From the NCBI RefSeq assembly GCF_020509005.1, contig NC_063023.1, positions 2,356,001 to 2,420,000 on the forward strand: a stretch of 64,000 bases of DNA, read 5' to 3'. The DNA comes from Fulvia fulva. Lineage: Eukaryota; Ascomycota; Dothideomycetes; Mycosphaerellales; Mycosphaerellaceae. Both the position numbers and the translations under genes were made by a program. Below are positions 25,590 to 38,086 of this stretch, one piece after another. Position 1 is the stretch's first letter. Every line of letters begins with the position of its first letter. Under the pieces are notes generated by a model. It saw nothing but the letters and a program-made list of their open reading frames with translations. It did no database searches and was not told where the DNA came from.

Positions 25590-26108
25590 TGTTATAGTCT
25601 CCCTATAGAGTATATAGAAGGTAGGGACAGAAGAGCCTTAGAGTACTTAGAAGTCGTCAAGAAGTAACAGTCTAGCTTAGTATATAAGCGCTAAGAATCA
25701 TATACCCCGTAACATTCACTACGGGACCTAGCCCTCTAAATTCACCCCTCTACTAAACCTTGACAGATTTACTTCGGCTCGTAACTATATAACTTACGGC
25801 ACTCCCGCGAGTACCCGCGACTACGCTAGACCCTAGAAGAAGTACGTAGAAGACTCGGAACGTAGGGCAGGTTAGAATAAGGTTTTGAGCAAAGCTACTA
25901 AGCGCGGCTTCGTATAGGTTAGCCCTATTAATACGGGGACACGTACTCGCGAGGGTCGCGTATAAATATCTGGCCTTCCCTAGGCCTCTCTTACTTTCTT
26001 CGTCTTTCGTTTTGTATAGCAATTATACTATACCCTTTGTATCTATACTTCGTACCTATATTCTCGCTTTTACCCTTATATCTTATAGGCTAGGCTCTCG
26101 CCCTAACA
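25590..26108 (+). repeat. Gypsy B 5' LTR
   Basis: 519 bp, TG..CA ends. Relative to the Gypsy A LTR it has 76 extra bases after ctactaaaccttga. The reading MLYKTKDEESKRG on the minus strand is only conserved LTR sequence, not a gene. Confidence 0.9.
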
Positions 26109-26460
26109 TTACGAAAGACTAATAAACCGTCAACTACTCGAGTCATCCTTATAGGTGACTACGCTACCGATAGAGGTGTTAACCTCGACAACTAGGACAC
26201 TCTATTCCACTTTAGCGAGTGGACTAATATCCCCTTCTCGAACGCCGCTACCTTCGGTACCTAGGCAAACGCTAACCCCGACACCGCCTACGCTCTTATT
26301 AACCGTACCGTCTCCTCTTTCCGCGAGACCGCCTAGTAGGTCGAGCAAGCGAACAACTAAGTAATATACCTTCAAGGTATTATAAACACCTTCTAGAACC
26401 TCGCCCCGTACGCCGACGATAACCGCCGCTAGTACTTCTCTAAGAAGGTTAACGACCTAG
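26109..26460 (+). pseudogene. Gypsy B gag, N-terminal part
   Basis: Plus-strand reading matches the gag start of Gypsy A (minus strand about 32150-31800), with TAG at Gln/Trp positions. It stops at the Gypsy A insertion; the frame resumes at 32598. Repeated Thr/Pro-rich readings in another frame are shadows. Confidence 0.7.
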
Positions 26461-26903
26461 TGTCAGGGCGAGAGCCTGGCCTATGAGATGCAAGGGTGAA
26501 AGCGAGAATGCAGGTGCGAAGTGCAGATGCAAAAGGGTATGGTATGATTGCTACACAAAACAAAAGACGAAGAAAGCAAGAGAGGCCTAGGGAAGGCCAG
26601 ATATTTATACGCGACCCTCGCGAGTGCGTGTCCCCGCATTAACAGGGCTAACCCGTGCGAAGCCGCGCTCAGCAGCTTTGCTCAAAACCTTATTCCAACC
26701 TGCCCTACGTTCCGAGTCTTCCACGTGCTTCAAGGTTTGGTAGAGGGGTGAATTTGGAGGGCTGGGTCCCGTAGTGAATGTTGCGGGGCATGTGATTCTT
26801 AGCGCTCACACACCAAGCTGGACTGTCACTTCTTAACGACTTCTAAGCGCTCTGAGGCTCTTCTGTCCCCACCTTCTGTACACTCTGTAGGGAGACCATG
26901 ACA
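26461..26903 (-). repeat. Gypsy A 3' LTR
   Basis: 443 bp, TGTCAG..ATGACA; near-identical to 32155-32597 with a few transitions. Confidence 0.92.
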
Positions 26904-26959
26904 GTAGCCCCCCCGAACAAAGCTGAGTTCCTACGAAGCCGTAGTAGTTCCACATATCG

Positions 26960-29900
26960 AGGATGTTCAGCTTCAGTACTAGGCCTAGGCCTAATGTCAT
27001 GGTCGATACACCATTGGTAAGCCCCGTCGAAGAGCTCAGATTCGAAGAGCCTGCCGATGTTGACTTCTAGGCCGTCTGCGCGGGCGTGGTATTCTTCGAT
27101 TGCTTGACGATTGAAGATGATATGTTAGATAGGTTCCTATAAGGTATCCCACTTAGGGCAACCTTGCCATTCGACTTCATACTTGATCGGCGGTAGTCCT
27201 TCAACGTCGTTAGGCTCTGCGCGGATTCCCCGGATCTTGCGGACGGCATAGTCGTCAGAAGGTAGGTTAATAGGCTCGTCGACTTCTACTTCATCGGGAG
27301 GACCTAGCATGTCTTGGTTTTGGTTCGGGAATGGGTCCTTAGCCGACGGCCGAAGGCGTACGGGATAGAAGACGTCGTGGATCTTCATGTTCGCAGGAAG
27401 AGCTAGACGGTAGGCGTGTGAACTGATACGCTCGGTGATCTTAAAAGGACCTAGGTTCTTCCAGTTCAGCTTCTTAGAGGGGCGGTCCGTCTTGATGTTC
27501 TTAGAGTTGAGGTAGACCATATCGCCTACTTAGTAGTCGGGAGCTGGCTGGCGACGACGATTGGCTTGATCCTCGTAGATTGCTTGTGCGTACACCATCT
27601 CGTCGTGAACTTCTTCATGGATCTGTGAGAGCATAGTAGCGAACGCGTCTGCTACTTGCTCGTTTGCGTCTTCGGTAGGCGGGAGAGGTTCTTCTAGTTC
27701 CATGCCTGTACGAGGGTGGTAACCTCTCGTAGTATAGAAGGGGGAGTAGCCAGTCGTCTCCGAGTCCTAGTTACGAGTAGCGAACTCCACCGTAGGGATA
27801 TGCTAAGGCCAATCCTTCTAGTGGTAGTCGACGAAGCAACGAAGGACCTGCTCGAGGATAGCGTTCGTAATTTCGGTCTGGCCGTCGGTCTGTAGCTAAA
27901 AACTGGTCGAGAGGTTATGCTTGATGCCTAGGATAGCACACAGACGCTTCCAGAAGTGCGAGATGAACTGGGTGCCTCTGTCAGAGGTGATGCTATCCGG
28001 GAGGCCTTGAAAGCGCCAGACGAATTCGTAGAACAAGCGAGTAGTCTCCTTTGCGGTCATGCTCCAGCACGGGATCATGTACCGGTCCTTAGAGTGACGG
28101 TCCACGATCACTAGAAGGGCCTTTGCTTTCACGCCGCTAAAGGTCTTGCCGTGAGGAAGATCGGTGATAAAGTCCATAGTGATGTGCTTCCACGGACGAT
28201 CAGGAGCCGGGAGAGGGTGCAAGAGACCGTGGGGACGGTGGCGGTTAGCTTTGGCTCTTCGGCAAGTAGCGCAGTTCAGCACGTAGCGGCGGACGTCCTT
28301 CTAGGAATGCGGCCACTAGTAACACCTAGCGAGGAGCTTGTAGGTCTTGGCTACGCCTAGGTGACCCCCAGAGGCGGAGTCGTGGATAATTTGAAGAATC
28401 TCAGCTCGGATATTAGAGCCTTCGGGCTGCGGTACGTAAAGCTTCTTACGGAAGTAGACGACACCTTCCTAGAGCTCGCACTCGGATAGCGAGAAGCCCG
28501 GGAATGTCCTCGCGCCAGATCCAAGGGCCTGAACTAACTCTTGGGCGTCTATGTCGGCATCGTACGCTGTTCGTACTCGTGCCATAATGCCTTCGGGCTG
28601 CTCCTCATTATCAAACCCCTCAAAGTCTGATTCGGATGAGCCGTCGGTCGTTACTAAGCCCTCTTTATCGTCGTTCAAGTCCTCAGCGTCCGAGGCGTAT
28701 TCTTCAGGCTCGGATTCATCGTCACTCTCGTCAAGGTAGGCAGGAGCGAGCACGAGAGTAGCAAAGGAAGCGGCGAGCGTAGGCTAGCCGTTCGATAGGT
28801 ACTCTCGAAGCTCGGAAGAGAGGTTGTGCTCTTTGATGACTTGTTGCCCTACGATTTGCCGGCCCCCTCTTCGATCAACTGGAGAGTCACCAGGGCGGCG
28901 GGTAAGGGCGTCGGCCATCGAGTTAGCCTTGCCGGGCGTGTACGAGATCACGAAGTTGAACCGGGAGAGGAACTCGCTCCAGCGGGCCTGGCGACGATTA
29001 AGCAGCTTGCTCTTCATAAAGTAGACGAGGTTCTTATGGTCGGAGCTTACTTGGACGGGCATAGCAGAGCCTTCGAGCTCGGGGCGCCACTCTTCGAAAG
29101 CTTTGACGATGGCGAGAAGCTCCTTGTCGTAGATCTCGTAGTTACACTCCGTAGCGGTCATCTTCTTAGAGAGGAAGGCGACAGGTAACCAGGGGGATTC
29201 AGGCGAGCGGCGTTGTAGCAGGACACCGCCCACCACGCCGTCGGATGCGTCGGTCTCTACACGGGTCTCCAGTTCGAAATCGAAGTGCCGTAGAAGCGGG
29301 TTCTTAACAAACTTCGCTTTGAGCAAGTCAAAAGCCTCCTAGCATTCGTCGGTCCAGGCGAACTTCTCACCCTTGCGCGTGAGCTTCGTCAAAGGGCGTA
29401 CCACGCCCGAAAATGCGTGGATGAAGCGGCGGTAGAAGTTGGTAAAGCCTAGGAAACCCTAGACCTCTTTGACGTTCGTAGGAGCATCCTATTCGACGAT
29501 AGCGTCGATCTTCTCTTGGTCCATCTTGATGCCGTCTGCGGTAATGATCAAACCAAGGAACTTGACTTCGGTCTTCTCAAACTCGCACTTGTCGATGTCG
29601 AGCTGCAAGCCGGCGTCTGCGAGCTTCTGAAGGACCTTACAGACGTGCTCGCGGTGCTCCTCCTTAGTCTCGCTATAGACTAGGATGTCGTCGATGTAGG
29701 CAGTGCAGAACTGATCGAGGAACTCCTAAAGGATGTCGTTAATGAAGTTCTAGAAGGTACTAGGCCCGTTACAAACGCCGAAGGGCATAACGAGCGACTC
29801 GAACAGCCCGTAGCGAGTACGGAAGGCTATAAGATACTCGTGTCCTTCTACTATTCGTAACTTGTTAAACGTAGCGATGACATCGAGCTTAGTAAAGTAC

Positions 29901-30904
29901 TTAGCCTTAGAGAGGCGCTCGAGCGTCTCCTAAATCAACGGTATTAGGTAGCGGTTCTTCTTTATAATAGCGTTTAAGCCTCGGTAGTCTACGTAGAAGC
30001 GTAGGCTACCGCTAGGCTTCTTAACGAATATAACGGGACTACTAGCGCTAGAACGGCTCGCTCGAATAAACCCCTTCTTTAGGTTCTCTTCGAGGTATCT
30101 CTTAAGGACGATAAGCTCTTCTCGGGACATAGAATATAGCGGTCCGAACGGTGTCTCTGCACCTTCTTCTAGCTCAATCTTGTGGTCGTAAGGGCGATGA
30201 GGAGGCAGCTCGTCTGCGGCTTTAGCATCGAATACGTAGAGGATGTGGTGTGCCTAAGGAGGGACCTTCGTAGCAGGGTCGGTAGGTGTACGCTTCTTGT
30301 CGAGCTTCTCGAGGGCGATGTCGATATCGCGGAGAGAGGCGGCGAAGACTTGAGCTTTGGGCTGCTTAGCAGCAGTAGTGAAGGCAGCGGCGTTCACCTG
30401 GAAGATCTTGGTATACTCAGGACCGCGCTAAGGCGGCGGAGAAGGCGGAGGTGCCGGAGGAACTTCTAGAGGGAAGCTGACAGTAAGGGAAGTCCAGTCG
30501 ATGATAGGTCGGTGTCGTCTGAACTAGGGGAGGCCGAGGATAAACTTCTGATGCGGTAGGGACGTAAGGAAGCTAGTGATCGACATACGCTTGCCTCCGA
30601 GGGTGATTGACGTGTGTACAACATGAGTAATCTTACTAGTAGTAGTCTCCGTGCCGTCAAAGAGTTCAAGGGTGCGAGGGTACTTCAGTTCCTAGGGTTC
30701 GAGGTTGAGAGAGGTCGCGAGTTTATAGTCCATAAAAGACTCGCCTAGTGCGCTAGTGTCTATAAGAGTGAGATTGGAAGAAGAGAGTTTCTTTGAGCCG
30801 ATATTTACATTCGTGACGAACGGTTTACAAGCGTGGTCCTTACCCGTCTCGTCGTACAGGTCTAGCTGTGCTGTATTAATCCTCAACTTCTTTCCTCTCT
30901 TCAC
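26960..30904 (-). pseudogene. Gypsy A pol remnant
   Basis: Minus-strand reading: protease (about 30904-30690, ending with LIDTSALG); RT (about 30160-29350) with [19 protein letters not shown] at 30010-29950 and YIDDILVYS near 29710-29690; RNase H (29326-28784) with TDASDGVVGG and YDKELLAIV; an acidic linker; integrase with LNCATCRRAK zinc-binding end (28282), MDFITDLP, SDRGTQF; and a chromodomain-type tail to about 26960. Domains are full length and in order. Breaks are mostly TAG for Trp. The stretch 29805-30148 is identical to Gypsy B and unlike its flanks (see findings). Confidence 0.8.
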
Positions 30905-32150
30905 TTTCGGTAAACGTTATTCTTGGTCTTCATCGCGTCGATGAGGAAGACCTAGGCTTTTTCCTGCTCAGCGGGAGCAGCAGGAGCAGGCTCGATAGCG
31001 CCGACAGCGCCGCGAACCGGGTTGCGGGCGTTACGGGTAGCGAGCTGCGGACAGTTAGCTGCGATGTGGCCTAGACCGCCGCAGTAGGTGCAGAGTCCGG
31101 CCTAGCGACGGCGAAGCTTCTCTTCGGGAGTGAGCTTACCGTTGACGAGGCCCTGGACTCGAGGGACGGCGGCACCAGCGCTGAGATCTATAGCGTCACC
31201 TATAGAGACGGGAGGGAGAGCCGTAGGAGCGGCGGCGCCTAGTGGAGCAGCGAAGTGGCTTCCGGGACCACGAGGCTGACGACCTTAAGAACGGGAAGCG
31301 AGGAGAGAGGCGGTGTGTTTCATGTTAGAGTCGAGGCGCTGGCAGGTCTCGACGAGCTTACGGAAGCTTATAGCACCGACGTCCTTGTCCTCGAGGGCTC
31401 GAAGAAGCTCTGCTAACAAACCACGGCGGAGAGTGCTCTTCTTGGTCTCTTCGTTGTAGCCGGTGAACCCGATATCGCGGTTGAAGGCCGCGAGGTACTC
31501 GGCGAAGCTCTTGTTCTTCTGGAGGAGGTTGTAGATGGCGTTCTAGGCGGTGGCTCTACGGTCTGGATCACCAAAGGCAGCACGGAGGTCCTACATCAAG
31601 GTGAGGACGTCCGGGCAGCCGATAGTCTGCGTAGCGTTGTCGATGTAGTGTTGTACCTGAGCCGCGGCGTCTCCCCGAAGGAGGGAGAAGACGTACGTGA
31701 CTTTGTCCTTCTCTTGCGGAAAGTGGTCGGCATTAGCCAACAGCTTGATGGTGAGCTGTGTCTCAAATGCCTCAAACTTGCTCTTGTTGCCGTCGAACTC
31801 GTCTGGGTCGTTGACCTTCTTAGAGAAGTGCTGGCGGCGGTTGTCGTCGGCGTGCGGGGCGAGGTTCTAGAAGGTGTTTACAATACCTTAAAGGTATGTT
31901 GCTTAGTTGTTTGCTTGCTCGACCTGCTAGGCGGTCTCGCGGAAAGAGGAGACGGTGCGGTTGATAAGAGCGTAGGCGGTGTCGGGGTTAGCGTTTGCCT
32001 AGGCACCGAAGGCAGCGGCGTTCGAGAAGGGGATGTCAGTCCACTCACTAAAGTAGAATAGAGTGTCTTGGTTGTCGAGGTTGACACCTCTATCGGTGGC
32101 GTGGTCACCTATAAGGATGACTCGAGTAGTTGACGGTTTGTTGGTCTTTT
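30905..32150 (-). pseudogene. Gypsy A gag remnant
   Basis: Minus-strand gag of about 400 codons with roughly ten nonsense codons. It starts after the primer region near 32140, has a capsid-like centre (FRDIGFTGY-like context near 31470), an Ala/Pro/Gly linker and one intact zinc knuckle at about 31095-31055. No clean start-to-stop frame is left, so it cannot make a full Gag. Confidence 0.7.
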
Positions 32151-32154
32151 GTGA

Positions 32155-32597
32155 TGTTAGGGCGAGAGCCTGGCCTATGAGATGCAAGGGTGAAAGCGAG
32201 AATGTAGGTGCGAAGTGCAGATGCAAAAGGGTATAGTATGATTGCTACACAAAACAAAAGACGAAGAAAGTAAGAGAGGCCTAGGGAAGGCCAGATATTT
32301 ATACGCGACCCTCGCGAGTGCGTGTCCCCGCATTAATAGGGCTAACCCGTGCGAAGCCGCGCTCAGCAGCTTTGCTCAAAACCTTATTCCAACCTGCCCT
32401 ACGTTCCGAGTCTTCCACGTGCTTCAAGGTTTGGTAGAGGGGTGAATTTGGAGGGCTGGGTCCCGTAGTGAATGTTGCGGGGCATGTGATTCTTGGCGCT
32501 TACACACCAAGCTGGACTGTCACTTCTTGACGACTTCTGAGCGCTCTGAGGCTCTTCTGTCCCCACCTTCTGTACACTCTGTGGGGAGACCATGACA
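32155..32597 (-). repeat. Gypsy A 5' LTR
   Basis: 443 bp, TGTTAG..ATGACA, followed by the TSD cctag. Confidence 0.92.
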
Positions 32598-35500
32598 CCT
32601 AGACGAGTTCGACGGTAATAAGAGCAAGTTTAAGGCATTTAAGACACAGCTCACTATCAAGCTATTAGCTAATACCGACCACTTTCCGTAAGAGAAGGAC
32701 AAAGTTACGTACGTCTTCTCCCTCCTTCGGGGAGACGCCGCGGCTTAGGTATAACACTATATCGATAACGCTACGTAGACTATCGGCTACCTAGACGTCC
32801 TTACCTTAATATAGGACCTCCGTACTGCCTTTAGTAATCTAGACTATAGAGCTACCGCCTAGAACGCTATCTATAACCTCCTCTAGAAGAACAAGAGCTT
32901 CGCCGAGTACCTCGCGGCCTTTAACCGCGACATCGGGTTTACCGGCTATAACGAAGAGACTAAGAAGAGTACTCTCCGCCGTAGTTTGTTAGTAGAGCTT
33001 CTTCGAGCCCTCGAGGATAAGGACGTCGGTACTATAAGCTTCCGTAAGCTCGTCGAGACCTACTAGCGCCTCGACTCTAACATAAAATATACCGCCTCTC
33101 TCCTCGCTTCCCGTTCTTAAGGTCGTTAGCCTCGTAGTCCCGGAAGCCACTTCGCTACTCTACTAGGCGCCGCCGCTCCTACGGCTCTCCCTCCCGTCTC
33201 TATAGGTAACGCTATAGATCTTAGCGCTAGTGCCGCCGTCCCTCGAGTCTAGGGCCTCGTTAACGGTAAGCTTACTCCCGAAGAGAAGCTTCGCCGTCGC
33301 TAGGCCGGACTCTATACCTACTACGGCGGTCTAGGCTATATCGTAGCTAACTGTCCGTAGCTCGCTACCCGTAACGCCCGTAACCCGGTTCGCGGCGCTA
33401 TCGGCGCTATCGAGCCTACTCCTACTACTCCTACTAAGTAGGAAAAAGCCTAGGTCTTCCTTATCGACGCGATAAAGACTAAGAATAACGTTTACCGAAA
33501 GTAAAGAGAGGAAGGAAGTTGAGGATCAATATAGTATAGCTAGACCTATACGACAAGACGGGTAAGGACTACGCTTATAAACCGTTCGTTACGAATGTAA
33601 ATATCGGCTTAAAGAAACTCTCTTCTTCTAATCTCACTCTTATAGACACTAGCGTACTAGGCGAGTCTTTTATAGACTATAAACTCGCGACCTCTCTTAA
33701 CCTCGAACCCTAGGAACTGAAGTACCCTCGTACCCTTGAACTCTTTAACGGCACGGAGACTACTACTAGTAAGATTACTCATATTGTACACACGTCAATC
33801 ACCCTCGGAGGCAAGCGTATGTCGATCACTAGCTTCCTTACGTCCCTACCGCATCAGAAGTTTATCCTCGGCCTCCCCTAGTTTAGACGATACCGACCTA
33901 TCATCGACTAGACTTCCCTTACTGTCAGCTTCCCTCTAGAAGTTCCTCCGGCACCTCCGCCTTCTCCGCCGCCTTAGCGCGGTCCTAAGTATACTAAGAT
34001 CTTCTAGGTGAACGCCGCTACCTTTACTACTACTACTAAGTAGCCTAAAGCTTAAGTCTTCGCCGCCTCTCTCCGCGATATCGATATCGCCCTCGAGAAG
34101 CTCGATAAGAAGCGTATACCTACCGACCCTACTACGAAGGTCCCTCCTTAGGTACACTATATCCTCTACGTATTCGATACTAAAGCCGTAGACGAGCTAC
34201 CTCCTTATCGCCCTTACGACTATAAGATTAAGCTAGAAGAAGGTATAGAGACACCATTCGGACCGCTATATTCTATGTCCCGAGAAGAGCTTATCGTCCT
34301 TAAGAGATACCTCGAAGAGAACCTAAAGAAGGGGTTTATTCGAGCGAGCCGTTCTAGCGCTAGTAGTCCCGTTATATTCGTTAAGAAGCCTAGCGGTAGC
34401 CTACGCTTCTACGTAGACTACCGAGGCTTAAACGCTATTATAAAGAAGAACCGCTACCTAATACCGTTGATTTAGGAGACGCTCGAGCGCCTCTCTAAGG
34501 CTAAGTACTTTACTAAGCTCGATGTCATCGCTACGTTTAACAAGTTACGAATAGTAGAAGGACACGAGTATCTTATAGCCTTCCGTACTCGCTACGGGCT
34601 ATTCGAGTCGCTCGTTATACCCTTCGGCGTTTATAACGGGCCTAGTACCTTCTAGAACTTTATTAACGACATCCTTTAAGAGTTCCTCGATTAGTTCTAT
34701 ACTAGCTATATCGACGACATCCTAGTCTATAGCGAGACTAAGGAGGAGTACCGCGAGCACGTCTATAAGGTCTTTTAGAAGCTCGTAGACGCCGGCTTAT
34801 AGCTCGATATCGATAAGTACGAGTTTAAGAAGACCGAAGTCAAGTTCCTTAGTTTAATTATTACCGTAGACGGCATTAAGATAGACTAAGAGAAGATCGA
34901 CGCTATCGTCGAATAGGATACTCCTACGAACGTTAAAGAGGTCTAGGGTTTCCTAGGCTTTACTAACTTCTACCGCCGCTTTATCTACGTATTCTCGGGC
35001 GTAGTACGCCCTTTAACGAAGCTTACGCGTAAGGGTAAGAAGTTCGCCTAGACCGACGAATACTAGGAGGCTTTTGACTTGCTTAAAGCGAAGTTTATTA
35101 AGAACCCGCTTCTATAGTACTTCGATTTCGAACTAGAGACCCGTATAGAGACCGACGTATCCGACGGCGTAGTAGGCGGTGTCCTACTATAACGCCGCTC
35201 GCCTAAATCCCCCTAGTTACCTATCGCCTTCCTCTCTAAGAAGATGACCGCTACGGAGTATAACTATAAGATCTACGACAAGGAGCTTCTCGCTATCGTT
35301 AAAGCTTTCGAAGAGTAGCGCCCCGAGCTCGAAGGCTCTACTATGCCCGTCCAAGTAAGCTCCGACTATAAGAACCTCGTCTACTTTATAAAGAGCAAGC
35401 TACTTAATCGTCGCTAGGCCCGCTAGAGCGAGTTCCTCTCCCGGTTTAACTTTATGATCTCGTATACGCCCGGTAAGGCTAACTCGATAGCCGACGCCCT

Positions 35501-37403
35501 TATCCGCCGCCCTAGTAACTCTCTAGTTAATCGAAGAGGGGGCCGGCAAATCGTAGAGTAATAAGTTATTAAAGAGCACAACCTCTCTTCCGAGCTTCGA
35601 GAGTACCTATCGAACGGCTAGCCTACGCTCGCCGCTTCCTTTACTACTCTCGTACTCGCTCCTACCTACCTTAACGAGAGTAATAATAAATCCGAGCCTA
35701 AAGAATACGCCTCGGACGCTAAGGACTTAAACGATAATAAAGAGGGCTTAGTAACGACCGACGGCTTATCCGAATTAGACTTTAAGGGGTTTAATAATAA
35801 GGAGCAACCTAAAGGTATTATAGTACGAGTACGAATAGCGTACGATACCGACCTAGACGCCTAAGAGTTAGTTTAGGCCCTTAAATCTAGCGCGAGGACA
35901 TTCCCGGGCTTCTCGCTATCCGAGTACGAGCTCTAGGAAGGTGTCGTCTACTTCCGTAAGAAGCTTTACGTACCGTAGCCCGAAGGCTCTAATATCCGAG
36001 CTGAGATTCTTTAGATCGTCTACGACTCCGCCTCTAAGGGTCACCTAGGCGTAGCTAAGACCTATAAGCTCCTCGCTAGGTATTACTAGTAGCCGTATTC
36101 CTAGAAGGACGTCCGCCGCTACGTACTAAACTACGCTACTTACCGAAGAGCTAAAGCTAACCGCTACCGCCCCTACGGTCTCTTATACCCCCTCCCGGCT
36201 CCTAATCGTCCGTAGAAGCACATTACGATAGACTTTATTACCGATCTTCCTTACGGTAAGACCTTTAGCGGCGTAAAAGTAAAGGCCCTTCTAGTAATCG
36301 TGGACCGTTACTCTAAGGACCCGTATATAATCCCGTGCTAGAGTATAACCGTAAAGGAGACTACTTACTTATTCTACGAATTCGTCTAGCGCTTTTAAGG
36401 CCTCCCGGATAGTATCACCTCTAATAGAGGCACCTAGTTTATCTCGTACTTCTTGAAACGTCTATATACTATCCTAGGCATTAAGTATAACCTCTCGACT
36501 AGTTTTTAGCTATAGACCGACGGCTAGACCGAAATTACGAACGCTATCCTCGAATAGGTCCTTCGTTACTTCGTCGACTACTACTAGAAGGATTGGCCTT
36601 AGTATATCCCTACGGTAGAGTTCGCTACTCGTAACTAGGACTCGGAGACTACTAGCTACTCTCCCTTCTATACTACGAGAGGTTACTACCCTCGTATAGG
36701 TATAGAACTAGAAGAACCTCTCCCGCCTACCGAAGACGTAAACGAGCAAGTAGTAGACGAGTTCGCTACTATACTCTTATAGATCTATAAAGAAGTTCAC
36801 GACGAGATAGTGTACGTATAAGCAATCTACGAGGATTAAGCTAATCGTCGTCGCTAGCTAGCTCCCGACTACTAAGTAGGCGATATAGTCTACCTTAACT
36901 CTAAGAATATTAAGACGGACCGCCCCTCTAAGAAGCTAAACTAGAAGAACCTAGGTCCTTTTAAGATTACCGAGCGTATTAGTTCACACGCCTACCGTCT
37001 AGCTCTTCCTACGAATATAAAGATCTACGACGTCTTCTATCCCGTACGCCTTCGGCCGTCGGCTAAGGACCTATTCCCGAACCAAAACTAAGACATACTA
37101 GGTCCTCCCGATAAAGTAGAAGTCGACGAGCCTATTAACCTACCTTCTGACGACTATACCGTCCGTAAGATCCGGGGAATCCGCGTAGAGCCTAACGACG
37201 TTAAAGGACTACCGCCGATTAAGTATAAAGTCGAATAGTAAGGTTGCCCTAAGTAGGATACCTTATAGGAACCTATCTAATATATTATCTTTAATCGTTA
37301 AGCAATCGAAGAATACTACGCCCGCGTAGACGGCCTAGAAGTCAATATTAGTAGGCTCTTCGAATCTAAGCTCTTCGACGGGGCTTACTAATAGTATATC
37401 GAC
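32598..37403 (+). pseudogene. Gypsy B gag-pol remnant, main part
   Basis: Plus-strand homologue of Gypsy A: gag to about 33510, with the knuckle degraded near 33310-33350; protease 33520-33720; RT about 34260-35080; RNase H about 35100-35640; integrase 35930-36900; chromodomain-type tail to 37398. Nearly all Trp codons are TAG, and CA/TG steps are rare except in a patch at about 33690-33960. It is cut by Copia C at the target tcgac (37399-37403). Confidence 0.8.
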
Positions 37404-37638
37404 TGTTAAGATGTAGCATCTCAAAGGGAGTCAACAATCAGGAAGTGATCTGGCAGCCTGAGGCATCTACAATGACTCAGCTTGTAGGGAGATACCTTCT
37501 CTCCCCTTTAGCTTAGATAGACATCCAACACAATCAACATATTGGTTCCTGATATATTGCTGCATGCTCGTGCTATTAGTCAGTTGAAGATTGATCTCTT
37601 ACTCCACTCCGCTGCCATCCACCCGTACCTGTTCAACA
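37404..37638 (+). repeat. Copia C 5' LTR
   Basis: 235 bp, TGTTAAGATG..TTCAACA; essentially identical to the right LTR. Confidence 0.95.
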
Positions 37639-37653
37639 GGTTATGAGCCCGGG
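37639..37653 (+). other. Copia C primer-binding site
   Basis: ggttatgagcccggg directly follows the 5' LTR; conserved in Copia D apart from one RIP-type change. Confidence 0.6.
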
Positions 37654-38086
37654 TTTGTGCAGGAATAAGAGCAACCTATATCAGTACAGGTTACTTGTAT
37701 CCCTTGCTATCGTAGCAGAAAACATCTGGGAATCAGAAGTCTACCCCGTCTATCCTATCAAGGAGCTTAGTTCGATACTAAGTGATAGGTAACCCAGACA
37801 AGGACTCTGTGCGGCTTACTCAAAGCCAATACCTTGAAGATACTCTGTAGGCAGAACTGCATCGAGATACTATCAAGAAGGACTTCAAGTAAGTCATTTG
37901 AAGCTCTGCTAGGAGAGACAGACCTGTGTCCTAGCCCCGAGACCTCACACCGCTCCTTCTTTACTTTACCAAGCAGGCCTTGGTATCCACACCTACGAAC
38001 TTTCCCATTCTACACCAGAAGCCTCAGCAGGATCTGAGCCACCACCTTGGAACATACACACCTTGTTTCATTACATCCAATTTATT

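Larger units (their letters stand above)
26461..32597 (-). mobile_element. Gypsy A: full-length chromodomain-type gypsy element, lightly RIP-mutated
   Basis: 443-bp LTRs (26461-26903 and 32155-32597) flanked by cctag (26456-26460 and 32598-32602). It lies inverted inside its relative Gypsy B. A purine tract (rc of gtagccccccc at 26904) abuts the 3' LTR. The minus-strand order is gag with an intact CX2CX4HX4C knuckle (CTYCGGLGHIAANC), protease, RT with YIDDILVYS, RNase H, integrase and a C-terminal chromodomain-like tail. It keeps most CA/TG steps but has scattered TAG stops, so it is inactive, yet much younger in mutation load than B. Confidence 0.92.

Noticed and set aside
25753..26022. Conserved frame found in four places (25753, 26548, 32242, 43285)
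   Set aside because: All four lie inside the LTRs of Gypsy A and B; repeated because the LTRs are repeated.
30466..30669. Frame shared with 33736-33939
   Set aside because: Antisense to, or out of frame with, the Gypsy A/B protease-RT linker; conserved through the element copies.
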